DNA of 64,000 nucleotides from Legionella quateirensis (GCF_001467955.1 NZ_LNYR01000006.1:121582-185581); one strand, 5' to 3'. Shown: positions 9,620-20,917, counted from the stretch's first letter. The notes: generated by a model from the letters alone, not told the origin. Translations and numbers: made by a program.

Positions 9620-9785
9620 TAGCAACTCCTATCGATTCATGAAAGCCCGAAAAATAGCTTCCGTATTTTACAGTTCAAAGAGCAACATTCTACCACATTT
9701 TTACCCTTCTGGGTGACTTTATGCCAAAATCTAATTCATTTTTGCAAATATATTATTCTAATCAGAATATAACCATGAACGCATT

Positions 9786-10529
9786 TTACTTTATTCTTTT
9801 CCAGTAAATCTTCTTTAAACGATACGCAAAAATAAAAAGAACACATAAAAACAGTATGACAAATACACCTATCTTATAGCGAACCATTTTAGCTGGCTCA
9901 CCGACGTATACCAGAAAGGTAACTAAATCTTTTACCGCACTATCAAATTCTGCCTGATACATTTCACCCGGTTCCAGAAGTATTAAATCCGAGGAATGTG
10001 ATGCTGAATTTTTCTTCAATATTACAGTTCCTATCAATGGCTCTAAAATGTTGGGCATGGCAACATCAGGAATAAGTAGATTATTTGTACGAAAAGGTCT
10101 CGAGTCATCGTAATAAAAACTCTTTAAATAAGTGTAAATCCACTCAGGACCTCTATCGCGAGCACTTAAAGATAAATCAGGAGGAACCATACCAAACCAT
10201 TGCTTTGCATCCTCAGGAGGCATAGCAATACGGATGGGGTCATAAATCGTTGCCTCAGTAAAAATCAAATTATTTTTTAACAGGTCTTCATCAAGAGCGC
10301 CATCAAAAGTCGTCAAGCCTAATTCAGTCGCCATTCGATTGTAACGCATGTATTTTAATGAATGACAACCGGAACAATAATTCATAAACAGCTTTGCGCC
10401 TCGTTGCAAGCTCTCTCTGTCTTTTAAGTCTATTGTCACGGATTGCATTGGCCTATCTTCTGCCTTTGCCATCGGAGCCATATTGAACAAAAGGATAAAG
10501 ACAATCACTAAGGATATATGTTTTATCAT
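9786..10529 (-). CDS. petC: ubiquinol-cytochrome c reductase, cytochrome c1
   Basis: 247 residues. Cytochrome c1 of the bc1 complex carries electrons from the Rieske protein to a soluble cytochrome c. A signal peptide (VFILLFNMAPMAKA) is followed by the haem-binding CSGCHSLKYMRYNR, a distal methionine region (MPPEDAKQWFG.VPPDLSL; VAMPNILEPL) and a C-terminal membrane anchor (VRYKIGVFVILFLCVLFIFAYRLKKIYWK). Its start overlaps the petB stop by four bases, giving petA-petB-petC. Length is usual for the proteobacterial type. Confidence 0.95.
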   Translation of the reverse strand: MIKHISLVIVFILLFNMAPMAKAEDRPMQSVTIDLKDRESLQRGAKLFMNYCSGCHSLKYMRYNRMATELGLTTFDGALDEDLLKNNLIFTEATIYDPIRIAMPPEDAKQWFGMVPPDLSLSARDRGPEWIYTYLKSFYYDDSRPFRTNNLLIPDVAMPNILEPLIGTVILKKNSASHSSDLILLEPGEMYQAEFDSAVKDLVTFLVYVGEPAKMVRYKIGVFVILFLCVLFIFAYRLKKIYWKRIK

Positions 10530-11740
10530 GATTCACCTATTCGGGAAGGAACGGGTTTCGTTGACTCCAATCGACTATACAATGGCATGAAAATAAAATA
10601 AGAGAAATATATAACCGTTCCCATTCTGGCCAACAATAACCGAACCGGAGTAACCGGAGCTGTTCCTAAATATCCCAAAAGCAAAACACTCAAGATAAAG
10701 ACAGCAAGGCTCACTCGGGAAAACATTCCCTTATATCGCATGGAACGAACTCTGCTTCGATCCAGCCACGGAATGAAAAATAAAATGAATATGGCTGATT
10801 GCATGCAGGTAATACCCCAGAGTTTATCTGGAATCGCTCTTAAAATTGCATAAAACGGAGCCATATACCAGACTGGAGCAATATGCTCAGGGGTTACCAT
10901 AGGATTCGCTGGAACAAAATTCGCGTGCTCTAAAAAATATCCGCCCATCTCAGGGGCAAAGAATACAACCGCAAAAAACGCGATTAAAAACACAATAATT
11001 CCAGAAAAATCCTTAACTGAATAATAGGGATGTAAAGGGATTCCATCCAATGGGATTCCTTGGTCATCGACACTGTGTTTGATTTCAATTCCCTCAGGAT
11101 TATTTGAACCTACTTTATGCAGGGCTACTATATGCATAAACACCAGAATTAACATTAAAATAGGAATACCAATGACATGTAAGGCAAAAAAACGTTGCAA
11201 GGTAGCGTTTGCAACAGAAAAATCGCCCCTTAACCAAACAGCCAAACTTTTACCGATGTAGGGTATTGCACCGAATAACGATGTAATGACTTCTGCCCCC
11301 CAATAGGACATTTGCCCCCAAGGTAATAAATAGCCAAAAAATGCTTCGGCCAAGAGCAATAAATATAAAAACATGCCTAATAGCCATACTAATTCTCTTG
11401 GTTTTTGGTAGGATCCATAAAGCAAACCACGAAACATATGGAGATAGATCACGATAAAAAAGGCAGACGCTCCGGTTGAATGCATATAGCGTAATAACCA
11501 ACCATAATTAACATCACGCATAATATATTCAACAGAAGAAAACGCTTGATCCGCACTGGGGGTATAGAACATGGTAAGCCATAAGCCGGTTACCAATTGA
11601 TTGACCAAAACCACTAAGGCCAAGGAACCAAAAAAATAAAAAAAGTTCAAATTTTTCGGGACATAATAAGTACTAAAATGACTTTTCCAGGTGCTTAACA
11701 GGGGAAAACGCGCATCTAACCAGTTGACCAGCCCACTCAT
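10526..11740 (-). CDS. petB: ubiquinol-cytochrome c reductase, cytochrome b
   Basis: 404 residues with eight or nine membrane helices. The four haem-ligating histidines lie in helices II and IV (around LRYMHSTGASAFFIVIYLHMFRG and ALHVIGIPILMLILVFMHIVALH). The Qo-site signature is present as PEHIAPVWYMAPFYAILR, containing the PEW-equivalent position, here PVWY. The first conserved block NLNFFYFFGSLALVV is also seen. It is the quinol-oxidising core subunit of complex III in the inner membrane and sits between petA and petC. Confidence 0.96.
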   Translation of the reverse strand: MSGLVNWLDARFPLLSTWKSHFSTYYVPKNLNFFYFFGSLALVVLVNQLVTGLWLTMFYTPSADQAFSSVEYIMRDVNYGWLLRYMHSTGASAFFIVIYLHMFRGLLYGSYQKPRELVWLLGMFLYLLLLAEAFFGYLLPWGQMSYWGAEVITSLFGAIPYIGKSLAVWLRGDFSVANATLQRFFALHVIGIPILMLILVFMHIVALHKVGSNNPEGIEIKHSVDDQGIPLDGIPLHPYYSVKDFSGIIVFLIAFFAVVFFAPEMGGYFLEHANFVPANPMVTPEHIAPVWYMAPFYAILRAIPDKLWGITCMQSAIFILFFIPWLDRSRVRSMRYKGMFSRVSLAVFILSVLLLGYLGTAPVTPVRLLLARMGTVIYFSYFIFMPLYSRLESTKPVPSRIGES

Positions 11741-11750
11741 GGTTCAATCC

Positions 11751-12377
11751 TTATTTTGCTTCCTCACCGATCACTATCGTATGTTCATTGATAAAGTGAT
11801 ATGGAGGTACTTCCAAGTTTATAGGTGCAGGTACACCTTTGAAAACCCTGCCCGAAAGATCAAAAGTGGATCCATGACATGGACAAAAAAAGCCTCCTGG
11901 CCAATCAGGTCCCAGCTCGCCCAAATCAGGTTTATATTTAGGAGAACACCCCAGATGGGTACAAATACCGATTAAAACCAAATACTCAGGATTAATTGAT
12001 CGGTATTTATTTTTAGCATATTCAGGTTGCTGTTCTACTAAAGACTCGGGATCGCGCAATCGTGTGTCATCGCCATTTAAGTGTTGGAGCATTTCTTTCG
12101 TTCGCCTGATAATCCAGACTGGCTTTCCCCGCCATTCAACAATGGCTTGCTCCCCAGGTTCCATTTTAGACAAATCAACCTGTATAGGTGCGCCTGCTGC
12201 TTGTGCTTTAGCACTAGGCAACCAGGAAGACACAAAAGGAGTTAGAGCACAAACGGCGCCAACGCCGCCCAAAACACAGGTAGAAGTTAACAAAAATCGA
12301 CGTCGTTCTTCATCTAATGGATTTTCTGGTTTCTTATCCACTTCCTGGTTCAGATCAGTAGTTTCACTCACCGTCAT
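11751..12377 (-). CDS. petA: ubiquinol-cytochrome c reductase, Rieske iron-sulfur subunit
   Basis: About 208 residues from the ATG at 12377, which has AGGAC upstream; the frame is open 23 codons further but that part is not conserved. A twin-arginine-type leader (ERRRFLLTSTCVLGGVGAVCA) is followed by a membrane anchor. The 2Fe-2S ligands are in CTHLGCSP and CPCHGSTF. The Rieske head domain moves between cytochrome b and c1. The gene is separated from rpsI by a strong terminator, so pet genes must have their own promoter or rely on readthrough. Confidence 0.96.
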   Translation of the reverse strand: MTVSETTDLNQEVDKKPENPLDEERRRFLLTSTCVLGGVGAVCALTPFVSSWLPSAKAQAAGAPIQVDLSKMEPGEQAIVEWRGKPVWIIRRTKEMLQHLNGDDTRLRDPESLVEQQPEYAKNKYRSINPEYLVLIGICTHLGCSPKYKPDLGELGPDWPGGFFCPCHGSTFDLSGRVFKGVPAPINLEVPPYHFINEHTIVIGEEAK

Positions 12378-12460
12378 GTCGTCCTGATTTAAGATAAACT
12401 TATTTATAACAAAGAAATACACATTTTCAAACGGATTGATGGACAATTTTGATAGAAATA

Positions 12461-12490
12461 AAAAAAAACCCGCATAAAGCGGGTTTTTTT
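12461..12490 (-). terminator. rho-independent terminator after rpsI
   Basis: AACCCGC-ataaa-GCGGGTT forms a GC-rich stem flanked by eight A on one side and seven T on the other, so it can work on either strand. It lies 14 bases past the rpsI stop and upstream of petA, and most likely ends the rplM-rpsI transcript. Confidence 0.9.
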
Positions 12491-12503
12491 AAAAAAGAAA
12501 TAA

Positions 12504-12935
12504 TTAACGTTTGGAGTACTGAGTAGCTCGACGTGCTTTGTGCAGACCCACTTTCTTTCTTTCCACACGACGTGAGTCGCGAGTTAACAAACCACGAGCA
12601 CGAAGCTTTCTACGGAATGAATCAGGGTTTGGCTCAGCATCTTCTGCCAGTCCATGCTCATCATAAGCAACTAATGCTCTGGCTATTCCTAAACGAACAG
12701 CACCTGCCTGACCAGAAACACCACCACCAACTACAGTGATGTAAATATCAAATTTATCAAGAAGGTCAACAGTTTCTAAAGGCTGCATTACAACCATACA
12801 AGAAGTTTCTCGACAAAAATATTCTTTCAGAGTGCGATTATTAACTTTAATCTCACCTTTACCAGGACGTAAAAACACACGAGCTGTTGAACTTTTTCTA
12901 CGGCCGGTGCCATAGTATTGCTTCATTTCAGCCAT
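12504..12935 (-). CDS. rpsI: 30S ribosomal protein S9
   Basis: 143 residues. [23 protein letters not shown] at the start and [30 protein letters not shown] at the C-terminus are the conserved S9 blocks; the final Lys-Arg reaches the P-site tRNA. It follows rplM by five bases, the universal rplM-rpsI pair. The C-terminal YSKR is normal. Confidence 0.98.
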   Translation of the reverse strand: MAEMKQYYGTGRRKSSTARVFLRPGKGEIKVNNRTLKEYFCRETSCMVVMQPLETVDLLDKFDIYITVVGGGVSGQAGAVRLGIARALVAYDEHGLAEDAEPNPDSFRRKLRARGLLTRDSRRVERKKVGLHKARRATQYSKR

Positions 12936-12940
12936 AATAC

Positions 12941-13375
12941 TTATTCCTCAATCTCAAGTTGCTTGGGTTGCTGTGCAGTATGCGGATGCTCGCTACCAAC
13001 ATATACTTTCAGTTTGCGATACATCTCTCTACCCAATGGATTTTTTGGTAACATGCCTTTTACAGCAAGCTCGATAATTTTTACAGGATTGTTTGCCTGC
13101 ATTTTTTCGAAAGTAACCGATTTGATACCACCAGGAAAACCAGTGTGACGATGATACATCTTGTCTTTAAATTTACGGCCAGTCACTGTGACTTTCTCCG
13201 CGTTAGTAACAATGATGTAGTCACCAGTATCAACATGGGGTGTATACTCAGCTTTATGTTTGCCACGCAAACGACGGGCAATCTCAGTAGCTAAGCGACC
13301 CAAAACCTTATTGCTGGCATCGACCACTAACCAGTCACGTTTGACTTCATGGCCTTTGGCACTAATTGTCTTCAT
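12941..13375 (-). CDS. rplM: 50S ribosomal protein L13
   Basis: 144 residues, the usual length. [45 protein letters not shown] and [12 protein letters not shown] are diagnostic. L13 is an early 23S rRNA-binding assembly protein. It is the promoter-proximal gene of the rplM-rpsI operon; the 5' region upstream (13376-13579) has no gene. Confidence 0.98.
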   Translation of the reverse strand: MKTISAKGHEVKRDWLVVDASNKVLGRLATEIARRLRGKHKAEYTPHVDTGDYIIVTNAEKVTVTGRKFKDKMYHRHTGFPGGIKSVTFEKMQANNPVKIIELAVKGMLPKNPLGREMYRKLKVYVGSEHPHTAQQPKQLEIEE

Positions 13376-13510
13376 TAAATAAACTCCGAACCGCCTAAAT
13401 TGGTAATCTTTCTATCATGGACGGGCGATTTTAACCAAAACAGAAACATCCTACAAGTAAAAAGGATAAAAATTTATTAACAATTACTTAAATCCATATA
13501 AAAACATCAA

Positions 13511-13532
13511 ATTTCACATGAATATGTGAAAT
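13511..13532. repeat. 22-base palindrome upstream of rplM
   Basis: ATTTCACAT-gaat-ATGTGAAAT is a perfect 9-bp inverted repeat between the ferredoxin gene's 3' end and rplM. It could be a weak hairpin or an operator. No partner regulator is evident. Confidence 0.4.
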
Positions 13533-13579
13533 AATTCCTGTGATTTAACTACAACTGTTCTACATCCAAAATAAATAAC

Positions 13580-13894
13580 TTACTTATCAATTAAAAGCTG
13601 TTCTGCGGTTTCTCCCGCAATTAAATGGCTTTCAATGATTTGATCAATATCCGCAAAAGAAGCATAAGAATACCACACACCTTCAGGATAAATCACTATG
13701 CAAGGACCAGAACTGCAACGCCCAAGACAACCAGACTTGCTCACACGATACTTTCCGGGGCCATGCATGTCCAGTTCCAGCAAGCGTGACTTCAGATAGT
13801 CAAAATATTCTTCGCCACCACTATTGGCGCAGCATTGTTTGCCTGCAGCCTTTTGATTGGTACATATCATTATGTGCTTGGTATAATAAGTCAA
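13580..13894 (-). CDS. (2Fe-2S) ferredoxin, thioredoxin-like fold
   Basis: 104 residues. The pattern MICTNQKAAGKQCC in the N-terminal part and SGCLGRCSSGPCIVIYPEG in the middle supplies the four cysteines of the thioredoxin-like 2Fe-2S family (as in NuoE and the Azotobacter FeSII/Shethna protein). The family's conserved 'YYKHH..CTNQ' opening supports the TTG start at 13894 rather than the ATG at 13870. It lies five bases after ihfA. The redox partner cannot be told; the family acts as a soluble electron carrier. Confidence 0.85.
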   Translation of the reverse strand: MTYYTKHIMICTNQKAAGKQCCANSGGEEYFDYLKSRLLELDMHGPGKYRVSKSGCLGRCSSGPCIVIYPEGVWYSYASFADIDQIIESHLIAGETAEQLLIDK

Positions 13895-13898
13895 GGAT

Positions 13899-14192
13899 TT
13901 ACTTTCCTATTGCTTCTATCTTTGTTTTTAATTTCAAACCGGGTTTAAATGTTACCACTCTTCGGGCAACCACCGGAATCTCTTCCCCGGTCTTTGGGTT
14001 TCTACCTGGTCTTTGAGGCTTGTCTCTTAACGTAAAATTACCGAATCCGGATAATTTCACATGCTGACCATGCTCAAGAGCATGACGTAGTTCTTCAAAA
14101 AAATTTTCTACCATTTCCTTGGCTACAGGTTTAGAAAGCTTTAAATCATCACACAAGGATTCAGCCATTATTGCTTTGCTTAGTGCGTTCAT
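13899..14192 (-). CDS. ihfA: integration host factor subunit alpha
   Basis: 97 residues of the HU/IHF family. [33 protein letters not shown] and the beta-arm [26 protein letters not shown] with the DNA-intercalating proline at RNPKTGE are typical of IHF alpha. IHF bends DNA sharply at specific sites. The position directly downstream of pheT is the conserved location of ihfA in gammaproteobacteria, which separates it from ihfB and HU. Confidence 0.96.
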   Translation of the reverse strand: MNALSKAIMAESLCDDLKLSKPVAKEMVENFFEELRHALEHGQHVKLSGFGNFTLRDKPQRPGRNPKTGEEIPVVARRVVTFKPGLKLKTKIEAIGK

Positions 14193-14194
14193 GA

Positions 14195-16576
14195 TTAGTC
14201 CCTCAATATGATTGAAAATTCATTTTCCAGTGTTTTGATTATAGCATCAATTAATAAATTGATCTCAGAATCAACTAATGTTCTTGTATCATCCTGTAAG
14301 GTCATTGCAACAGCAAGACTTTTCTTTCCCTCTGGAACTCCTTTACCTACATAAACATCAAAGACATCAAAAGATTTTAACCAATCTTCTTTTATTGCTG
14401 ATCTGACAGCATGTTCAATCTGCATTGCATTTATCTTATCATCAACCAAAAAGGACAGATCTCTTCTTATTTGTGGGTATTTTGAAATCGTCTTATACAA
14501 TGGCGAAACTGGATTCTTCAATACATCCAAATTTAATTCAAATAATAAGACATCTTGAAAAATATCTAAGGCATCTGTCAATCGTGGATGTAATACCCCA
14601 ATCCATCCTGCATGCTGGCCATCTATTGTGATTTGTGCTGATTGACCTGGGTGCAAAGCATCATTAACTGCAGGGATAAACGCCGCATTATTTAATTTTA
14701 ATAATGAAAATAGCGACTCCAGATCACCTTTCAAATCATAAAAATCAAAACATCGCTTGGTTTCATTCCAATTCAGACCACCCTGTTCCCCCATCAATAA
14801 ACCGGCAATACAGGAACGCTCTGTTAAATTCTGTTTCTCAACATCAAACACGACCCCTATTTCAAAAAACTTAATCGCGTTTTGTTGTCTGTGGACATTA
14901 TAAATCATTGAAGCAATTAATCCTGGCCACATCCCAACTCTCATCTGCGATAATTCTGATGAAATTGGATTGAGTAACTGCATAAACTCTTTCTGAGGAT
15001 AAAGAGCTTCCTGAATCTCTGGATCCACAAAACTATAGCTGATGGTCTCATGGTATCCTTTGCCTCTGAACCAGTGTGACAATTGGGCAGCAATTCGTTC
15101 ATTAGAACTGGTAGAACCTGCCTGTACTACAGTATTCATCGGTTCAGCTTTTAAATTGTCATAGCCATATAAACGAATGATTTCTTCAACCAAATCAACA
15201 TCTTGCTGTATATCAAATCGATGTGAAGGAACAGTAACATCAAATTTTGTATTGGCTTCATGAGTAATAACGATACCTAATCCCTCCAGTAAACTTCTCA
15301 TTTCCTGTAGCGATATGGTCAATCCGGTCAGCTGCTTCACTTTTGTAGTATCAAAAGTAAATTGGATTCGTTTCGGTAAATGCGTCGTATCACAGGATTC
15401 AATAATTGGTCCCGCTGTTCCACCTGCAATAGATAAAATTAACGAAGTTGCTCGTTCGAGGGCTTTCAATTGCAGATAAGGATCAACTCCTCGCTCATAT
15501 CGTTGAGATGAATCACTGAATAAACCATATTTTCTGGCAACACCGGCAATGGTAACCGGATTAAAGAAGGCACTTTCCAGAAACACATCCGTTGTATGTG
15601 CTTGAACCGCACTATCAGCACCGCCCATGATACCTGCCATAGCCAGAGGCTTTTCCTTATCCGCTATCACCAGAACCTTGTCGGTCAAGCAGACATCCTG
15701 ACCGTCCAATAATTTTAATTGCTCCGAATCATTACTAAAACGGACATTAATTTCACCATTAATTTTAGTCAGATCAAATGCATGCATAGGTTGCCCTAGT
15801 TCGAGCATGACGTAGTTCATGACATCAACTACTGGATGAAGTATTCTGATTCCACCCCGACGTAAGCGCTCACTCATCCATAAAGGCGTTTTGGCCTGAG
15901 TATCGATGTTTCGTATGATTCGACCACAATATCTGGAACATGCCTCGGAATTGGTTAAATGAATCCCTAGTACATCATCTATAGTTGGAGTAATCGTCGC
16001 AACGGGTTGTTCTATCAAAGGTAGTTTATTTAATACCGCAACTTCCCGAGCTATACCCAGAACACTAAAGCAATCAGCTCGATTAGGTGTTAAATCCACA
16101 TCAAACACATGATCATCAAGGGTGAGATACTCACGTAAATCCATACCTACAGGGGCATCCTCCTCTAACTCCATAATGCCTTCAGAATGTTCTGCAAGGC
16201 CTAACTCAGTAACGGAGCATAGCATTCCCTGAGATAACTCTCCTCGTAGTTTGGACTCCTTGATTTGGAGACCACCTGGTAATTTGGCACCAATCATCGC
16301 CAATGCAACTTTTAACCCGGCTCTGACATTCGCTGCACCACAAACAATTTTTAATGGTTTATCAGCAGCTACATTGACCTCACATAAAGTCAATTTATCC
16401 GCATCAGGATGAGGTTTCGTACTGATAACTTCTGCAACAACCACATGAGAAAATTCACCTGCAACAGGGTTAACTGCATCTACTTCCAAACCAGCCATAG
16501 TCAATTGATCGGCTAACTCTTGTTCTGTTAATGAGAAGTTAACCCATTCACGTAACCATAACTTACTTAATTTCAT
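14195..16576 (-). CDS. pheT: phenylalanine-tRNA ligase beta subunit
   Basis: 793 residues. The N-terminal EMAP-II-like tRNA-binding domain ([26 protein letters not shown]), the B3/B4 editing domain with its [20 protein letters not shown] motif, the B5 domain and the C-terminal anticodon-binding FDX domain ([16 protein letters not shown]) are in the usual order. It pairs with PheS as an (alpha-beta)2 enzyme. An unusual gap of 133 bases separates it from pheS, which is normally almost adjacent. Confidence 0.97.
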   Translation of the reverse strand: MKLSKLWLREWVNFSLTEQELADQLTMAGLEVDAVNPVAGEFSHVVVAEVISTKPHPDADKLTLCEVNVAADKPLKIVCGAANVRAGLKVALAMIGAKLPGGLQIKESKLRGELSQGMLCSVTELGLAEHSEGIMELEEDAPVGMDLREYLTLDDHVFDVDLTPNRADCFSVLGIAREVAVLNKLPLIEQPVATITPTIDDVLGIHLTNSEACSRYCGRIIRNIDTQAKTPLWMSERLRRGGIRILHPVVDVMNYVMLELGQPMHAFDLTKINGEINVRFSNDSEQLKLLDGQDVCLTDKVLVIADKEKPLAMAGIMGGADSAVQAHTTDVFLESAFFNPVTIAGVARKYGLFSDSSQRYERGVDPYLQLKALERATSLILSIAGGTAGPIIESCDTTHLPKRIQFTFDTTKVKQLTGLTISLQEMRSLLEGLGIVITHEANTKFDVTVPSHRFDIQQDVDLVEEIIRLYGYDNLKAEPMNTVVQAGSTSSNERIAAQLSHWFRGKGYHETISYSFVDPEIQEALYPQKEFMQLLNPISSELSQMRVGMWPGLIASMIYNVHRQQNAIKFFEIGVVFDVEKQNLTERSCIAGLLMGEQGGLNWNETKRCFDFYDLKGDLESLFSLLKLNNAAFIPAVNDALHPGQSAQITIDGQHAGWIGVLHPRLTDALDIFQDVLLFELNLDVLKNPVSPLYKTISKYPQIRRDLSFLVDDKINAMQIEHAVRSAIKEDWLKSFDVFDVYVGKGVPEGKKSLAVAMTLQDDTRTLVDSEINLLIDAIIKTLENEFSIILRD

Positions 16577-16709
16577 CTATAGTCCCCATAATTCAATTGT
16601 AGCCTCTCATGCCCATGCCTTACGTCCCATACGGACTACAATTCAGGATTGTAAGATATAATCCGCAGCGACCTCATAGTAAGAGAGAGAAATGACCGGT
16701 ATTAAATGA

Positions 16710-17723
16710 TTAAAATTGATTTAAAAATGTTAAATCATTTTCAAACATCATGCGCAAATCATCTATTCCATAATACAACATGGCCAGCCTGTCCATCCCC
16801 ATACCAAATGCCCATCCCTGATACTCATCAGGAGAAATATTTACTGCTTTGAGAACATTAGGATGAACCATGCCACAGCCTAGAACTTCTAACCATCCGG
16901 TAAATTTGCAGGATCGACACCCTTTTCCACTGCATTGAGTACATTCAATATCTACTTCGGCAGAGGGTTCGGTAAACGGAAAGTAGGATGGCCGGAATCT
17001 AAGAGCCAATTCGCGCCCAAAAAAATGAGCAAAAAAATCATGAAGCAACCCCTTCAAACCAGCCAGAGTAGCCTGTTTATCAATTAATAAACCTTCAACC
17101 TGATGAAACATGGGTGTATGAGTCACGTCAGAATCACATCGATATACTCGACCTGGAGCGATTAAGCGAAAAGGTGGTTTACGTTGCTCCATAGTACGAA
17201 TTTGTACCGGAGAAGTATGTGTTCTTAGAAGTCTGCCATCACCAAAATAAAAGGTATCGTGCATTGCACGCGCTGGATGGTGACCAGGAATATTCAAAGC
17301 TTCAAAATTATAAAATTCTGTTTCAATTTCAGGACCATCAACTATATCAAAGCCCAGACGGCTAAAAAATTCATTAATTATATGTTTTACCTGAGTAACT
17401 GGATGTAACGAACCCGATTCTCGATTACGACCTGGAAGTGTTACGTCAATTTGTTCTGCAGATAATTTTTCCAGCAATTGTTTTTCTTTTAATTCAAGCA
17501 TTTTCGTTTCAATCAACATACTGATTTCACGCTTTGCCTGATTAACCAATTGACCCATTTTGGGTTTTTCTTCAGCGGATAAATTCGCGAGGCCTTTTAA
17601 AATATCAGTCAGTTTACCTTTTTTTCCCAAAAAATCGACCCTAATTAACTCAAGTGCGGCAATGTCAGACGCCTGGTTAATTGCTTCAGAGGCTTGTTCT
17701 TGTATGGTGATGATATCCTGCAT
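16710..17723 (-). CDS. pheS: phenylalanine-tRNA ligase alpha subunit
   Basis: About 337 residues. Class II motifs are present: [48 protein letters not shown], and the motif 3 [23 protein letters not shown] zinc-type [12 protein letters not shown] insert is visible near residue 265. The ATG at 17723 is preferred over a GTG four codons upstream. Transcription from rplT must pass the hairpin at 17737-17761, which may act as terminator or attenuator. Confidence 0.97.
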   Translation of the reverse strand: MQDIITIQEQASEAINQASDIAALELIRVDFLGKKGKLTDILKGLANLSAEEKPKMGQLVNQAKREISMLIETKMLELKEKQLLEKLSAEQIDVTLPGRNRESGSLHPVTQVKHIINEFFSRLGFDIVDGPEIETEFYNFEALNIPGHHPARAMHDTFYFGDGRLLRTHTSPVQIRTMEQRKPPFRLIAPGRVYRCDSDVTHTPMFHQVEGLLIDKQATLAGLKGLLHDFFAHFFGRELALRFRPSYFPFTEPSAEVDIECTQCSGKGCRSCKFTGWLEVLGCGMVHPNVLKAVNISPDEYQGWAFGMGMDRLAMLYYGIDDLRMMFENDLTFLNQF

Positions 17724-17736
17724 TTTTATACCCACA

Positions 17737-17761
17737 AGTAAAAAGGAGGCCGCAGCCTCCT
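17737..17761 (-). terminator. hairpin between rplT and pheS (terminator or attenuator)
   Basis: Read on the minus strand, AGGAGGC-tgcg-GCCTCCT is followed by a run of T. It lies 48 bases past the rplT stop and 14 bases before pheS. No phenylalanine-rich leader peptide like E. coli PheM is visible between them, only very short reading frames, so a simple partial terminator for infC-rpmI-rplT is the best reading. Confidence 0.75.
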
Positions 17762-17809
17762 AAATAATTTTATTAGTACATTCTCATTGCATCGATAGAA
17801 AAAGACTGC

Positions 17810-18169
17810 TTAGCCTGCTAATGCAGCTTTAGCTTGTTCAGCAACGGCAGCAAAAGCTACTTTGTCATGAATTGCCATATCAGCTAATATTTTTCTATCC
17901 AGTTCAATTGAAGCTTTTTTCAAACCATCAATCAAACGGCTGTATGACAAACCACACTCACGAGCCTGTGCATTAATACGAACTATCCATAAAGCACGGA
18001 ACTGTCGTTTTTTCTGACGTCTATCACGATAAGCATATTGGCCGGCTTTGATTACAGCCTGCTTTGCTACGCGATAGGTCCGGCTTCGTGCGCCGTAATA
18101 ACCTTTTGCTTGATCTAATATTTTCTTGTGACGCGCTTTAGCGGTCACACCACGTTTTACTCTTGGCAT
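17810..18169 (-). CDS. rplT: 50S ribosomal protein L20
   Basis: 119 residues, a normal length. [60 protein letters not shown] is the conserved L20 core. L20 is an early assembly protein and, in many bacteria, represses its own operon by binding the infC-rpmI leader. It follows rpmI by 14 bases. Confidence 0.98.
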   Translation of the reverse strand: MPRVKRGVTAKARHKKILDQAKGYYGARSRTYRVAKQAVIKAGQYAYRDRRQKKRQFRALWIVRINAQARECGLSYSRLIDGLKKASIELDRKILADMAIHDKVAFAAVAEQAKAALAG

Positions 18170-18183
18170 ATCTCAATCTCCCC

Positions 18184-18384
18184 TTAACTACCGTGCAACA
18201 TACGCTCTGCCAAACGCGCATCGCATGGCTTCAAAGTACTGGCACCTACGCGTAAATGGCGTTTTTGCTTAGTAGACTTCTTGGTGAGGATATGATTCCT
18301 GTAAGCGCCGCGACGTTTAATCGCACCACTTGCTGTCTTGCGGAAGCGTTTACATGCTCCGCGATGTGACTTTAACTTCGGCAT
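18184..18384 (-). CDS. rpmI: 50S ribosomal protein L35
   Basis: 66 residues. [44 protein letters not shown] is diagnostic of L35. It lies between infC and rplT in the conserved order. Confidence 0.98.
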   Translation of the reverse strand: MPKLKSHRGACKRFRKTASGAIKRRGAYRNHILTKKSTKQKRHLRVGASTLKPCDARLAERMLHGS

Positions 18385-18404
18385 AACAATATACTCCGCA
18401 TTTG

Positions 18405-18941
18405 TTACTTAGTTTTTTTGGGTGATAAAACCATCAGTAATTGTCTTCCTTCGCGTTTTGCATGTTGTTCTACAACTGCTACATCAGCTGTATCCAGCTG
18501 GATGCGCTCCAGAATTTTCATACCGAGTTCTTGATGAGCCATTTCACGACCACGAAATCGAAGCGTGATTTTGACCTTATCACCATGATTCAGGAAACGG
18601 ATCAGGTTGCGTAGCTTGACCTGATAATCTCCATCTTCCGTCGTAGGACGGAATTTCAACTCTTTGACCTGAATTTGCTTTTGCTTTTTCTTTGCTTCAG
18701 CTTGTTTTTTGCTCAGTTCAAAAAGAAATTTACCATAATCCATAATGCGACATACAGGAGGCTTGGCTGTTGGAGATATCTCCACCAAATCCAGTCCACC
18801 TTCTTCCGCAGCCCGAAGGGCTTCGCGTGTTGATACAATTCCTGCCTGGTTACCATCGACATCAATTAAGCGTACCTCAGGTACATTGATCTGTTCATTA
18901 ATTCGTGCGCGATCACTTTCACGCTTAGTTGGTGCACTAAT
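18405..18941 (-). CDS. infC: translation initiation factor IF-3 (ATT start)
   Basis: About 178 residues when begun at the ATT codon at 18939-18941. No ATG, GTG or TTG in this frame restores the N-terminal domain, whereas ATT gives a continuation reading [20 protein letters not shown], and a strong GGAGG sits eight bases upstream. The C-terminal domain ([43 protein letters not shown]) binds the 30S platform. Rare start codons in infC are the known basis of autoregulation, since IF-3 discriminates against them. It follows the thrS stop by 23 bases. Confidence 0.96.
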   Translation of the reverse strand: MSAPTKRESDRARINEQINVPEVRLIDVDGNQAGIVSTREALRAAEEGGLDLVEISPTAKPPVCRIMDYGKFLFELSKKQAEAKKKQKQIQVKELKFRPTTEDGDYQVKLRNLIRFLNHGDKVKITLRFRGREMAHQELGMKILERIQLDTADVAVVEQHAKREGRQLLMVLSPKKTK

Positions 18942-18964
18942 GGTTTATTCCTCCAGTTCGTTAT

Positions 18965-20878
18965 TTACAGAGATCCTTTACGGACAATTTCTTGCGTCAA
19001 GGTATCACAAATTGTATCTATTGTCATCACGCCCAAGTCCACACCTTCACGTGAACGAACGGCTACCAGACCTTTTTCAACCTCTTTATCGCCTATAACT
19101 AGTAAATAAGGCACTTTTTGTAAAGTATGTTCGCGGATTTTAAAGCCAATTTTCTCATTTCTCAAGTCTAAATGTGCCCGAACACCACTTTTTTGTAAAA
19201 TTCGTGTGACTTTTTCCGCATATGCGTTCTGTTTTTCACTTATTGTAAGCACTACCGCCTGTACTGGAGATAACCAAAGTGGCAATTTTCCAGCATAGTG
19301 TTCTATTAAAATTCCCATAAACCGCTCAAAGGAACCTAAAATCGCACGATGCAACATGACAGGCGTCTGTTTGCTGCCATCTTCAGCAATATAACTTGCT
19401 TCCAAACGAGCAGGCATAGAAAAATCTACCTGAATTGTACCACATTGCCAAATTCTACCCAGACAATCAGATAAAGAACACTCAATTTTTGGACCATAAA
19501 ATGCACCTTCACCTGGAGCATCCATCCATTCAATACCTCTACCCTGCATAGCTTGTTTTAATGCATTCTCCGCTTTATCCCATACATCATCAGAACCGAC
19601 ACGTTTTTCGGGACGTAAAGCAAGGCGGTATTTAATTTCTTTAAAACCAAAATCTGTATATACAGATTGAACCAACTCCAACATCATCGCAACTTCAGAT
19701 TGAATTTGATCTTCTGTACAAAATATATGTGCATCATCCTGCACCATATTCCGTACTCGCATCAATCCATGTAACGAACCGGAGGGTTCACATCGATGAC
19801 AATTACCGAACTCAGAGAGCCTTAAGGGCAAATCTCTATAGCTTTTCAGACCTTGATTATATACTTGAACATGACAGGGGCAATTCATCGGTTTTACGGC
19901 ATAATGACGATTTTCTGTCTCAGTGACAAACATCTCATCTCTGAAATTTTCCCAGTGACCCGATTTTTCCCATAATACTTTATCTACTAACTGAGGCGTT
20001 TTAATTTCCTGATATCCAAAATCAGCCAAACGCATACGCATATAGCGTTCTAACTCCTGATAAATAATCCAGCCGTTGGGATGCCAGAAAACCATGCCAG
20101 GGGCAATATCTTGAAAATGAAATAATCCGAGTGCTTTTCCCAATTTACGATGATCACGCTTTTCGGCTTCTTCCAGGCGAAACAAATATTCAGCTAATGA
20201 TTTTTTATCAGCCCAGGCTGTGCCATAAATACGCTGCAGCATTTCATTATTGGAATCACCGCGCCAGTAAGCACCAGCCAATTTGGTCAGTTTAAACGCT
20301 TTTAAAAATCCTGTAGATGGAACATGTGGGCCACGACACAGATCTTCAAAATCACCTTGTCGGTATAATGAAAGCACTTCACCTGCGGGAATATCCGCAA
20401 TAATTTTGGCTTTATAATCCTCGCCTATATTTTTAAAATACTGGATTGCTTCGTCACGAGGTAGTTCTCTGCGAGTAACAGGATAATTTGCTTTCGCCAA
20501 CTCCTGCATTTTTGCTTCAATTAACTCAAGATCTTCCGGCGTAAAAGGTCGCTCAAAGGCAAAATCGTAATAAAACCCATCTTCAATTACAGGGCCTATA
20601 GTCACTTGAGCTTTTGGGAATAATGCCTTAACGGCCTGAGCCAATAAATGTGCTGTAGAATGTCTTATGACTTCCAGGCTTTCATCCTGTTTTTCGGTGA
20701 TTATAACCAAAGAACAGTCGTCCTGAATCAGATAGCTGGTATCAACCAAACGGCCATCAACACGACCGGCCAGCGCAGCCTTCGCTAATCCGGGACTAAT
20801 ATTGTGTGCTACATCGTAAATAGTCAAAGGGGCTTCAAAATGTTTCACACTTCCATCAGGCAATTTAATGTTTGGCAT
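18965..20878 (-). CDS. thrS: threonine-tRNA ligase
   Basis: About 637 residues. The TGS domain starts [24 protein letters not shown]; then comes the editing domain with its [12 protein letters not shown] and zinc-like [10 protein letters not shown] motifs, the class II catalytic core with zinc ligands ([10 protein letters not shown]; ... [24 protein letters not shown]) and the C-terminal anticodon domain. The ATG at 20878 matches the family start. Alternatives lie at 20893 (ATG, better Shine-Dalgarno) and 20914 (GTG). thrS-infC-rpmI-rplT-pheS-pheT-ihfA is the classic order. Confidence 0.96.
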   Translation of the reverse strand: MPNIKLPDGSVKHFEAPLTIYDVAHNISPGLAKAALAGRVDGRLVDTSYLIQDDCSLVIITEKQDESLEVIRHSTAHLLAQAVKALFPKAQVTIGPVIEDGFYYDFAFERPFTPEDLELIEAKMQELAKANYPVTRRELPRDEAIQYFKNIGEDYKAKIIADIPAGEVLSLYRQGDFEDLCRGPHVPSTGFLKAFKLTKLAGAYWRGDSNNEMLQRIYGTAWADKKSLAEYLFRLEEAEKRDHRKLGKALGLFHFQDIAPGMVFWHPNGWIIYQELERYMRMRLADFGYQEIKTPQLVDKVLWEKSGHWENFRDEMFVTETENRHYAVKPMNCPCHVQVYNQGLKSYRDLPLRLSEFGNCHRCEPSGSLHGLMRVRNMVQDDAHIFCTEDQIQSEVAMMLELVQSVYTDFGFKEIKYRLALRPEKRVGSDDVWDKAENALKQAMQGRGIEWMDAPGEGAFYGPKIECSLSDCLGRIWQCGTIQVDFSMPARLEASYIAEDGSKQTPVMLHRAILGSFERFMGILIEHYAGKLPLWLSPVQAVVLTISEKQNAYAEKVTRILQKSGVRAHLDLRNEKIGFKIREHTLQKVPYLLVIGDKEVEKGLVAVRSREGVDLGVMTIDTICDTLTQEIVRKGSL

Positions 20879-20917
20879 AGTTCTGTCCGTCATTCCGTCC
20901 GTCAAGCACATCACTTC

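Noticed and set aside
17762..17809. PheM-like leader peptide controlling pheST
   Set aside because: Only tiny frames without Phe codons are present between rplT and the hairpin.
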